A stretch of 18,616 bases of DNA, from contig DHMN01000016.1 in assembly GCA_002405805.1 (NCBI GenBank), forward strand, positions 1 through 18,616, written 5' to 3'. The position numbers and the translations under genes are program-made. Numbering within the stretch: position 1 is the first letter of the stretch; the number at the start of each line of letters is the position of its first letter. The notes below the pieces were generated by a model. That model saw nothing but the letters and a program-made list of their open reading frames with translations, searched no databases and was not told the DNA's origin. The stretch is from Cyanobacteria bacterium UBA4641. GTDB taxonomy: Bacteria > Cyanobacteriota > Vampirovibrionia > Gastranaerophilales > Gastranaerophilaceae. Below, in pieces: positions 1-5,847 of the stretch.

Positions 1-52
1 AGTAGGAACAGAATATTACGTTTCGCTTTAGCTCAACTCATATTCTAGTCAG

Positions 53-64
53 TTCAGGGTGACA
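53..64. repeat. partial copy of the TGTCA palindromic repeat arm
   Basis: TTCAGGGTGACA at this position is identical to the outer end of the right arm of the element at 11814-11921. Only this half is seen; the preceding bases (AACTCATATTCTAGTCAG) do not supply a matching CCCTGAA arm, so it is a decayed or truncated copy. It lies about 90 bases upstream of the sugar kinase start. Confidence 0.5.
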
Positions 65-153
65 GTTTATTCTTTTTATTGTAAAATTATCATAGGCGGA
101 AAATATGCCTTACAAACAGACTTTTTTAGTTATAGGAAGAGGAGATTATAATA

Positions 154-1107
154 ATGACAAAAAGAATCGGTATTGATGTTGGCGGTACAAATGTGAAAAT
201 AGCATTGGTTGATGGCGAAGGTAAAATCATTTATTCTAACAGCGTTCCAACTTATGCGCAAATGGGCTACGAATACACTGTAAACAACATCAAACAAGCT
301 ATTCGCGATTTGATGAAAGAAACAAACACGGATGCTAAAGAAATTGAAGGTATCGGTTTCGATTTCCCTGGACAAGTTGACTATAAAACAGGTGTTGTTA
401 AACTTGCACCAAACATTCCGGGGTGGGTAAATGTTCCAATCGCGCAAATGATTGAAGAAGAATTTAACATTCCAACAAGAATTGATAACGATGTAAGATG
501 TGCAGCTCTTGGCGAATTGAAGTTCGGAGCTGGGAAAGGTTGTGAAAACTTTGTATGTATCACAGTTGGTACAGGTATCGGTTCAGGGCTTGTTATCAAT
601 GGTCAATTAGTACGTGGTGCAGCAAACGCAGCAGGTGAAATCGGTCATATTAAGCTACAAATGCACGGCGGACCAATTTGCGGATGCGGTGATACTGGTT
701 GTTTGGAGGCTTTCGCATCAGGTCCTTCAATCGTTGCTATGGCTCAAGAGTATCTAAAAGGCGGAAAATCTACTAAATTTAGAGAAATGGCAGGAGCTGA
801 CGGCGAAATTACACCTTATATCGTAGCAAAAGCCGCAGAGGCAGGCGACCCTGTCGCAAAAAGAATTTTTGAAATCGTTGGTACATATATCGGAATGGGT
901 TTGGTTAGTGTTATTAACCTTCTTAACCCTGAAAAAGTAATTATCGGCGGTGGTGTAGCTGCAGCAGGCGACCTATTATTAGCCCCAATCAGAAAAACTG
1001 TAAAAGAAAGAGCAATGGTTGTTGCAGGAAATTCAGTTGAAATCGTTCCGGCACAACTTGGCAACTCTGCAGGGGTAATCGGTGCAAGCATGCTTGTTGA
1101 AGGATAA
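154..1107 (+). CDS. ROK-family sugar kinase, probable glucokinase
   Basis: A 317-residue ROK-family kinase, expected to phosphorylate glucose (or a related hexose) with ATP in the cytosol as the entry step to glycolysis. The N-terminal phosphate-binding motif is IGIDVGGTNVK (residues 5-15). The catalytic aspartate is D113 in RIDNDVRCAALGE. The ROK zinc site is visible as H165 in GEIGHIK plus C176, C178 and C183 in CGCGDTGC. Length fits bacterial ROK glucokinases (about 310-320). The start is supported by a purine-rich Shine-Dalgarno AGAGGAGAT ending about 8 bases upstream. An imperfect hairpin follows the stop, and the aldolase gene begins 129 bases downstream in the same direction, consistent with a glycolytic pairing although each may have its own promoter. 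Substrate specificity cannot be read with certainty; N-acetylmannosamine or fructose kinases of the same family are alternatives. Confidence 0.9.
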   Translation: MTKRIGIDVGGTNVKIALVDGEGKIIYSNSVPTYAQMGYEYTVNNIKQAIRDLMKETNTDAKEIEGIGFDFPGQVDYKTGVVKLAPNIPGWVNVPIAQMIEEEFNIPTRIDNDVRCAALGELKFGAGKGCENFVCITVGTGIGSGLVINGQLVRGAANAAGEIGHIKLQMHGGPICGCGDTGCLEAFASGPSIVAMAQEYLKGGKSTKFREMAGADGEITPYIVAKAAEAGDPVAKRIFEIVGTYIGMGLVSVINLLNPEKVIIGGGVAAAGDLLLAPIRKTVKERAMVVAGNSVEIVPAQLGNSAGVIGASMLVEG

Positions 1108-1113
1108 GGGCTG

Positions 1114-1134
1114 AGGGCGGTGTTTTGCTGCCCT
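1114..1134 (+). other. hairpin after the sugar kinase, weak terminator candidate
   Basis: AGGGCGG (1114-1120) can pair with CTGCCCT (1128-1134) around a TGTTTTG loop, with one G-U pair. No run of T follows, so it is a poor intrinsic terminator; it may instead protect the 3' end of the kinase message. Confidence 0.35.
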
Positions 1135-1236
1135 TACTCAATCTTATAACCACTATTACAAACCTATTGAACTTTGTTTTTGTTTGTTATAGATTTGGCA
1201 TGTGTAATATATTATACGAAAAGAAGGAGAACTCAA

Positions 1237-2196
1237 ATGAGTGAAAGAAAATTAGTTGGAACAGAAGAAATGTTCAAAAAAGCATTAGCTGGCGGATACG
1301 CTATCGGTGCTTACAACGTAAACAACATGGAAATTTTACAAGGTATTGCAGAAGCTGCTGAAGAAACACAATCTCCAATCATCTTGCAAGTTTCAGCAGG
1401 TGCTAGAAAATACGCTAACCAAACTTATTTAATCAAATTGGTTGAAGCTGCTCTAGCTACAACTACAGTGCCTATCGCTCTTCACTTAGACCACGGTGCT
1501 GACTTTGATATTTGTAAAGCTTGTATCGACGGTGGTTTCTCATCAGTTATGATTGATGGTTCAAGATTCCCATTAGAAGAAAACATCGCTTTGACTAAAA
1601 AAGTTGTTGAATATGCACACGCTCACGGCGTTTCAGTTGAAGCTGAATTGGGTAAATTGGCTGGTGTTGAAGATGACGTTAAAGTTCACGCTAAAGATTC
1701 AACTTACACAGACCCAGCTGAAGCAGTTAGATTTGTTAAAGAAACTGGTTGTGATTCATTAGCAGTAGCTATCGGTACTTCACACGGTGCTTACAAATTC
1801 AAAGGCGAAGCTAAATTAGACTTTGAAAGATTAGCAGAAATCAAAAAAGCTTTGGAAGAAGCTGGTTTCCCTAACTATCCATTAGTATTGCACGGTTCAT
1901 CATCAGTTCCAAAAGAATTTGTTGCTAAATGTAATAAATTCGGTGGTAACTTACCTGATGCACAAGGTGTTCCAGAAGAAATGCTTAACTATGCATCTAA
2001 ACACGGTGTTGCAAAAATCAATATCGATACAGACTTGAGACTTGCAATGACTTCTACTATCAGAGAATTCTTCATTGAACACCCTGAAAAATTCGACCCA
2101 CGTGAATACATGGGACCAGGTAGAACAGCCGTTAAAGAAATGGTTATGCACAAAATGAGAGACGTATTAGGTACAGCAGGTCACGCTAAAGACTAA
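1237..2196 (+). CDS. fba: class II fructose-1,6-bisphosphate aldolase
   Basis: A 319-residue zinc-dependent class II aldolase that reversibly cleaves fructose-1,6-bisphosphate to dihydroxyacetone phosphate and glyceraldehyde-3-phosphate. Visible family signatures are the metal/catalytic LHLDHGAD (D85, H86), EAELGKLAG, GTSHGAYKF and LVLHGSSSVP, with NIDTDLRLA near the C terminus. An in-frame ATG exists at 1174, but the ATG at 1237 has an excellent Shine-Dalgarno (AAGAAGGAGA, 1220-1230) and the residues it begins (MSERKLVGTEEMFKKAL) match where the family normally starts; the extra 21 residues read through AT-rich promoter-like sequence and were excluded. Strongly biased use of a few codons suggests high expression. 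The gene is followed by a clear intrinsic terminator at 2222-2252. Confidence 0.95.
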   Translation: MSERKLVGTEEMFKKALAGGYAIGAYNVNNMEILQGIAEAAEETQSPIILQVSAGARKYANQTYLIKLVEAALATTTVPIALHLDHGADFDICKACIDGGFSSVMIDGSRFPLEENIALTKKVVEYAHAHGVSVEAELGKLAGVEDDVKVHAKDSTYTDPAEAVRFVKETGCDSLAVAIGTSHGAYKFKGEAKLDFERLAEIKKALEEAGFPNYPLVLHGSSSVPKEFVAKCNKFGGNLPDAQGVPEEMLNYASKHGVAKINIDTDLRLAMTSTIREFFIEHPEKFDPREYMGPGRTAVKEMVMHKMRDVLGTAGHAKD

Positions 2197-2221
2197 TTTC
2201 ACTCTTGCCTGAATAGAATTG

Positions 2222-2252
2222 ACAGCTCAAGGTTTATCCTTGAGCTGTTTTT
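2222..2252 (+). terminator. intrinsic terminator of the aldolase gene
   Basis: A perfect 11-bp stem, ACAGCTCAAGG (2222-2232) with CCTTGAGCTGT (2238-2248), closes a TTTAT loop and runs directly into TTTTTG. It is 26 bases after the aldolase stop codon, the expected place for its terminator. Confidence 0.9.
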
Positions 2253-2270
2253 GTTTGCCTACAATTAATC

Positions 2271-2490
2271 ATGTCATTCTGAAAGGATTAAAAATCTTGC
2301 CAACTTGTTTGGCTTAGATTTTATCCTATTCAGAATCTCTAACCTGGCAAAAAAATAAAAATGTCCGCCACTGGTGGGCGGACCGAAATCTTTGATTTCG
2401 AGGTGGGGGTGACCGATATGTTGTGGATTACTACGTCGCGCTGTGAAGTCTATTATTTTATTTGTACAATATCGCTCCTCGGAATGACAT
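2271..2490. repeat. composite palindromic element with TGTCATTC-type ends
   Basis: The element opens with ATGTCATTCTGA and ends with TCGGAATGACAT, so its outer ends are an imperfect inverted repeat. The left half (2277-2335) folds into a long hairpin: TTCTGAA with TTCAGAA, AGGAT with ATCCT, AAAATCT with AGATTTT and GCCAA with TTGGC, about 24 bp with small bulges. The interior carries two more perfect hairpins back to back: GTCCGCC (2363-2369) with GGCGGAC (2377-2383), and CGAAATC (2384-2390) with GATTTCG (2394-2400). The right part (about 2440-2490) has ACGTCGCGCTG and ATCGCTCCTCGGAATGACAT separated by an AT-rich stretch, as if interrupted. No convincing gene is encoded here. Confidence 0.7.
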
Positions 2491-2502
2491 GATACGAAGT
2501 AG

Positions 2503-2522
2503 GGTGGGCTCACTAGCCCACC
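2503..2522. repeat. GGTGGGCT palindrome
   Basis: GGTGGGCT (2503-2510) and AGCCCACC (2515-2522) form a perfect 8-bp stem around CACT. It abuts the composite element at 2271-2490 and precedes the GTCGGC hairpin, making a cluster of independent palindromes. No T tract follows, so terminator function is not supported. Confidence 0.6.
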
Positions 2523-2538
2523 TTAAACCAAAATCAAT

Positions 2539-2558
2539 GTCGGCATGGCAATGCCGAC
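2539..2558. repeat. GTCGGC hairpin repeat, copy 1
   Basis: GTCGGCAT (2539-2546), loop GGCA, then ATGCCGAC (2551-2558), followed by CTACTTT. A second copy at 18437-18456 has the same loop and a compensated pair at stem position 7 (A-T here, T-A there), followed by CTAGTTTT. Confidence 0.7.
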
Positions 2559-2650
2559 CTACTTTATTCTCTTTATTTTGCATGCCTTCCTGACATCCCG
2601 CCCTCTCGCCTTCTGATTCAACACAAATTGTAAACTTCTTTGTAAATTAC

Positions 2651-2679
2651 TTGCCTGAAATTTGTAATTTGTGTAAAAT
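2651..2679 (+). promoter_or_regulatory. promoter of the serine hydrolase-LdpA-PPTase operon
   Basis: TTGCCT (2651-2656), a 17-base spacer and TAAAAT (2674-2679) give a plausible sigma-70-type promoter. Predicted +1 is near 2686, which places it after the upstream in-frame ATG at 2651 and supports 2711 as the true start of the first gene. Confidence 0.55.
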
Positions 2680-2710
2680 TATAGATAATACTGGGGAGGA
2701 ATCAGGTTTA

Positions 2711-3916
2711 ATGCCGAAAATAGCAAGATACCAAGATGACGGATATTATTCGGAATATCGTTTTTCATCAGGCAGTTCTTACGCAAGCAGTTATGAATAC
2801 TCACACTATTCAAGCGAAAACACTGTTCACTATGCAAAATTGAGAAATGAGAACCGACCTAAAAAACAAAAACGCAGAAAGAAAAGTTTTGTCCAATTTT
2901 TAGTTTCGTCACTATTATTGCTATCAGTTGTAATTTATGCAATGCCTTACTCGTTTAACAATATAACTAAAGCAATGTTCGTGCCAACTCCGCACAACGA
3001 AATTACAACCGATTTACATGAACTAACCTACCCTACAAACAAATACTTATCTAATTCTTGGTTCTTGGGTAACCGCTCTTTTAATTACTCCGCTGATGAG
3101 AAAAATTCAATGATGATTACCCCAAAAGAAAATGTTAATATGCCTGTTTTGCAACAAGAATTGGTAAGTTTAACCGAAATGTATCCGACCGTAAAACCGG
3201 CAATCTACGTATGGGATTACGAAACAGGAAATTATATTGACATCAATGCTGATAAAAGTTACTCAACAGCAAGTATTATCAAAATCCCTGTATTAATTGA
3301 TGTATTCAAATCAATCGAGGCAGGTCAATTGTCATTGGAAGACAAAATACCTTTGACAGAATATTACCGTTCAGAAGGTTCAGGTAGCTTGCAATTCAAG
3401 GCAAGAGACTCTGAATACACAATTGATGAACTTGCAGAAAAAATGATTACTGAATCTGACAACTCTGCAACAAATATGTTGATGGCAAAAGTCGGCTCTA
3501 TGACAGACGTAAACCAATCAATCAGAGATTGGGGCTTGAAAAACACATCTGTTCACACTTGGTTGCCGGATTTGACAGGAACAAACAGAACAACTGCTAA
3601 AGAAATGGCAGAAATGCTTTATAACATTGACGAAAATGACAAGTTCTTATCAGAAGAATCAAGAAGTAAAATGCTAAATTATATGGGACATGTTCACAAC
3701 AACAGATTGATTCAAGCAGGTCTTGGAGCAGGTTCCGTATTTTTGCATAAAACAGGCGACATCGGCACAATGCTTGGGGATGCAGGTATCGTAATTACGC
3801 CAAACGGTAAAAAATATATCGTTGTAATTCTTGCTAATCGTCCGCATAATGCCGTTGCAGGTAAAGATTTTATTGTACACGCATCTGAAATTATTTATAA
3901 CTATATGGTGAAATAA
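2711..3916 (+). CDS. membrane-anchored class A beta-lactamase-like serine hydrolase
   Basis: A 401-residue protein: a cytoplasmic tail rich in Tyr and Ser (about residues 12-36), a basic stretch PKKQKRRKK (50-58), one membrane helix (about 59-78), then an extracytoplasmic class A beta-lactamase-like domain. Catalytic motifs are present: SIIK (S188, K191), SDN (249-251) and KTG (347-349). The omega-loop ExxLN glutamate of true class A beta-lactamases is not seen; the matching stretch reads WLPDLTGTNRTTAKEM. This argues for a cell-wall-related or unknown hydrolase and against antibiotic resistance. The ATG at 2651 was rejected because it overlaps the predicted promoter; 2711 follows GGGGAGG at slightly long spacing. 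Its TAA overlaps the next gene's ATG (TAATG), implying translational coupling to the LdpA homologue. Confidence 0.85.
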   Translation: MPKIARYQDDGYYSEYRFSSGSSYASSYEYSHYSSENTVHYAKLRNENRPKKQKRRKKSFVQFLVSSLLLLSVVIYAMPYSFNNITKAMFVPTPHNEITTDLHELTYPTNKYLSNSWFLGNRSFNYSADEKNSMMITPKENVNMPVLQQELVSLTEMYPTVKPAIYVWDYETGNYIDINADKSYSTASIIKIPVLIDVFKSIEAGQLSLEDKIPLTEYYRSEGSGSLQFKARDSEYTIDELAEKMITESDNSATNMLMAKVGSMTDVNQSIRDWGLKNTSVHTWLPDLTGTNRTTAKEMAEMLYNIDENDKFLSEESRSKMLNYMGHVHNNRLIQAGLGAGSVFLHKTGDIGTMLGDAGIVITPNGKKYIVVILANRPHNAVAGKDFIVHASEIIYNYMVK

Positions 3917-4860
3917 TGTTAAAAGAATTGTTGGACACAAATCACTGTTTCAAGTTGGTTTGTGGAGCTGGGAATGAAGATATTGAAGAAATTAAACGTC
4001 TTGTTTATGTATACGCTATTGCAGGATGCAGATTTTTTGACCTTTCCGCAAACGAAGAAGTAATCCAAGCTGCAAGAGGCTCACTTGAACTTGCCAAAGT
4101 TTATGATGCATATTTATGTGTAAGTGTTGGGATAAAAAACGACCCTCACGTAAAAAAAGCCGTTATTGATTATGACAGATGTGTAAATTGCGGAGCTTGT
4201 GAAGAGGTTTGTCCACAAGGTGCAATTCATTATGCCAAAGTTAAAAAATACAAATGTATCGGATGCGGAAAATGTTGGAAAGTGTGTTCACGTGCAGCAA
4301 TTTCTTACGTATCGGAAGAAAAAAATCTGAGCGAAGTCCTTCCACCAATTGTAGATAAAGGTATTGATTGTATAGAATTTCACGCAATGGGAAATAATAC
4401 TGACGAAATTTACCAAAAATGGAAATATATCAATGACAATTTTGAAGGCATTTTGAGTATTTGTACAAGTCGCGGAAAGTTAAGTGATGAGGGTTTAGTA
4501 AACCGCATAAAAGAAATGATTAAAGACAGAAAACCTTATACGACAATTATTCAAGCAGATGGTTTTCCAATGAGCGGAGGAGATGACAACTACAAATCTA
4601 CTCTCCAAGCTGTTGCAACTGCTGAAATTGTCCAAAATGAAAAATTACCTGTATATTTAATGCTTTCAGGCGGAACTAATGCCAAAACAACAGAACTTGC
4701 CAAAATGTGCGAAATTTCATATTGCGGAGTTGCGGTTGGTTCTTATGCTCGAAAAATCGTAAAAAGATTTATTGAAGCCGATGATTTTTGGACAAATCCT
4801 AACAGGCTGAATCGCGCCTTGGATATGGCAAAACCTCTTGTTGATTCTGTTATTCTATAG
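3916..4860 (+). CDS. ldpA: LdpA-family two-[4Fe-4S] protein
   Basis: A 314-residue protein resembling cyanobacterial LdpA (light-dependent period). The N-terminal part has the LdpA-like FKLVCGAGNEDIEEIKRLV and YAIAGCRFFDLSANEEV. Two ferredoxin-type clusters follow: C89, C92, C95, C99 (CVNCGACEEVC) and C114, C117, C120, C124 (CIGCGKCWKVC). The C-terminal half, with IDCIEFHAMG, IQADGFPMSGGDD and LMLSGGTNAKTTELAKMC, matches the LdpA C-terminal domain as I know it. In Synechococcus LdpA is a redox-active protein that tunes circadian period; no light or clock role is implied here, as no kai genes are visible. The start overlaps the previous stop and the PPTase follows 8 bases later. A generic dihydrodipicolinate-like or ferredoxin annotation is the alternative. 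Confidence 0.8.
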   Translation: MLKELLDTNHCFKLVCGAGNEDIEEIKRLVYVYAIAGCRFFDLSANEEVIQAARGSLELAKVYDAYLCVSVGIKNDPHVKKAVIDYDRCVNCGACEEVCPQGAIHYAKVKKYKCIGCGKCWKVCSRAAISYVSEEKNLSEVLPPIVDKGIDCIEFHAMGNNTDEIYQKWKYINDNFEGILSICTSRGKLSDEGLVNRIKEMIKDRKPYTTIIQADGFPMSGGDDNYKSTLQAVATAEIVQNEKLPVYLMLSGGTNAKTTELAKMCEISYCGVAVGSYARKIVKRFIEADDFWTNPNRLNRALDMAKPLVDSVIL

Positions 4861-4868
4861 GTATAATT

Positions 4869-5462
4869 ATGGAAATTTATTATTTAAAAAAAGAAGAATT
4901 TTTAAATTCAATTGACCTAAATTCCCTGAAAGAATTTAGCGACAATCGAAAATTTTCATCTGAAGAAAAGTATCTTGAACACCTTTGCGGACTTTTTTTG
5001 ACAAAATTTATCGCCAAACAGGTTTACAATATAAAAAATACCGAAATTGAATTAAAAAATAAAAAACCTTGTTTCAAAAATAACGAAATTTATTTTAGTA
5101 TTTCACATTCCAAAGATATTGTACTTGTTGGGTTTAACAACTCAAACATCGGAGTCGACATAGAATATATGTATCCAAGAAATTACAAAAAAATTATGGA
5201 TAGATATAACAAAAATATTGTAAATCCAACCAAAAAAGATTTTTACAGATTTTGGACAATCCATGAAGCAGAAATCAAGCTAAGTAAACCGCCAAAAGCA
5301 ATGTTTTCAACTTATTTGGAAAATGATTATGCACTTTCTTGCGTGAGCGGTGATGTTTTGGTTTTGAATTTGAAAATCAAAAAACTGAAAATTAAATCAC
5401 AAAATATCGACCTTGCAAAAGAACTACAAACCCCTCAAAATATACAGCTGGAGATGATTTAA
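4869..5462 (+). CDS. Sfp-type 4'-phosphopantetheinyl transferase
   Basis: A 197-residue protein that should transfer phosphopantetheine from coenzyme A to a serine of a carrier protein. Diagnostic motifs are FSISHSKD (76-83), the metal-binding IGVDIE (D97, E99) and WTIHEAEIKL (W129, E133, K137), the usual WxxKEA-K motif in variant form. It is shorter than Sfp (about 225). It follows the LdpA gene by 8 bases with only a weak Shine-Dalgarno, so it is probably translated from the same operon message. No polyketide, non-ribosomal peptide or acyl carrier protein gene is in the window, so the substrate is unknown; it may be the cell's general carrier-protein activator. Divergent but motif-complete. 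Confidence 0.8.
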   Translation: MEIYYLKKEEFLNSIDLNSLKEFSDNRKFSSEEKYLEHLCGLFLTKFIAKQVYNIKNTEIELKNKKPCFKNNEIYFSISHSKDIVLVGFNNSNIGVDIEYMYPRNYKKIMDRYNKNIVNPTKKDFYRFWTIHEAEIKLSKPPKAMFSTYLENDYALSCVSGDVLVLNLKIKKLKIKSQNIDLAKELQTPQNIQLEMI

Positions 5463-5469
5463 GCATGGC

Positions 5470-5498
5470 TTGACAAAAGTCCAAAAATCGTAAATAAT
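5470..5498 (+). promoter_or_regulatory. promoter of candidate antisense RNA
   Basis: A consensus -35 TTGACA (5470-5475), a 17-base spacer and AATAAT (5493-5498, one mismatch to TATAAT). Predicted +1 is 5505, exactly where a hairpin begins. No coding start with a Shine-Dalgarno lies downstream on this strand before glmU at 5848, so it most likely drives a non-coding RNA. Confidence 0.6.
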
Positions 5499-5504
5499 AT
5501 GAAA

Positions 5505-5620
5505 GGGTCAAACCTCTAAGAGGTGCGAATTCTTAAAGGTTTGTTTAGTACCCTTATGATTGTTTATATTTTAAAGGCTATTGTTAGTATTGCTAATGCT
5601 AATAATAGCTTTATTATTTC
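5505..5620 (+). ncRNA. candidate antisense antitoxin RNA
   Basis: Inferred RNA from the promoter at 5470-5498. It would open with a hairpin in which AAGGGT (5503-5508) pairs with ACCCTT (5550-5555) and CAAACCT (5509-5515) with AGGTTTG (5537-5543). It would then contain an 18-bp stem with one bulge, 5572-5591 with 5595-5613 (loop GCT), followed by the T-rich TTATTATTTC that could end it. It is fully antisense to the 21-residue minus-strand ORF at 5564-5629 and to the 3' part of its predicted message. The 3' end is a guess. Confidence 0.45.
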
Positions 5621-5629
5621 TACAATCAC
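5564..5629 (-). CDS. 21-residue hydrophobic peptide, candidate type I toxin
   Basis: A small minus-strand ORF starting with GTG at 5629 and ending with TAA at 5564. The peptide begins MIVEIIKLLLALAIL and ends TIAFKI: one membrane-length helix with few charges, like small type I toxin peptides. It has one of the strongest Shine-Dalgarno sequences in the window, AAGGGGGTGA (one G-U away from full complementarity to the 16S tail), 7 bases before the GTG. An ATG three bases upstream is followed directly by TGA and is not used. The message has its own extended -10 promoter, a hairpin at its predicted +1 and an upstream CACACCC that can mask the Shine-Dalgarno. No family was recognised; a leader peptide or chance ORF are alternatives. 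Confidence 0.5.
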   Translation of the reverse strand: MIVEIIKLLLALAILTIAFKI

Positions 5630-5633
5630 ATTC

Positions 5634-5699
5634 TCACCCCCTTTCCACCGATTACCTAGTAACAGCGTGTGTGGTTGGGTGTGATGGGTACTGCCCCAT
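5634..5699 (-). promoter_or_regulatory. structured 5' leader with masked ribosome-binding site
   Basis: On the minus strand the predicted transcript starts at 5699 with a hairpin, ATGGG with CCCAT (5695-5699 and 5684-5688). TCACACCC (5684-5677) can pair with GGGGGTGA (5641-5634), 7 of 8 positions, covering the Shine-Dalgarno of the small ORF. A TTAC-TAG-GTAA hairpin lies between them. Such 5' stabilising and SD-masking structures are typical of type I toxin messages. Confidence 0.5.
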
Positions 5700-5705
5700 A
5701 CAATA

Positions 5706-5734
5706 AATATACCAAACAAATTGTTATTTGTCTA
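5706..5734 (-). promoter_or_regulatory. extended -10 promoter for the small hydrophobic peptide
   Basis: Read on the minus strand: TAGACA (5734-5729), a 17-base spacer and TATATT (5711-5706) preceded by TGG, an extended -10. Predicted +1 is 5699. It points away from glmU and toward the 21-residue ORF, and converges with the promoter at 5470-5498. Confidence 0.6.
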
Positions 5735-5847
5735 ATTATTAAGAATAATTCCACATACAAGTGAACAATCTCCCATCAACTTGCAAGAAAACTTTATTTT
5801 TGCGAAAATTACAAAGATAAAAGACAAGGAAAAAGGGAGAAATTATA

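Noticed and set aside
2274..2513. A 79-codon open frame on the minus strand
   Set aside because: It runs entirely through palindromic repeats and has no ribosome-binding site; its residues simply read the repeat arms.
2711..3916. Antibiotic-resistance beta-lactamase
   Set aside because: The ExxLN glutamate needed for turnover is not found, and the long anchored N-terminal region is unlike secreted resistance enzymes.
3916..4860. Circadian or light-sensing function for the LdpA homologue
   Set aside because: No clock or photosynthesis genes are in the window and the other genes suggest an anaerobic fermenter; only family membership is claimed.
4861..4868. TATAAT at 4862-4867 as a promoter for the PPTase
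   Set aside because: The predicted start would fall inside the coding sequence, after the ATG, and no -35 is visible; AT-rich chance match.
5556..5684. A 42-codon plus-strand ORF (begins MIVYILKAIV) in the cassette region
   Set aside because: There is no Shine-Dalgarno before its ATG, whereas the opposite-strand ORF has a near-perfect one; it is best read as the mirror of the palindromic stem.
5495..5700. 6S RNA or another housekeeping small RNA
   Set aside because: The size is about right, but the closing stem between the two ends and the large central bubble of 6S RNA are not visible.
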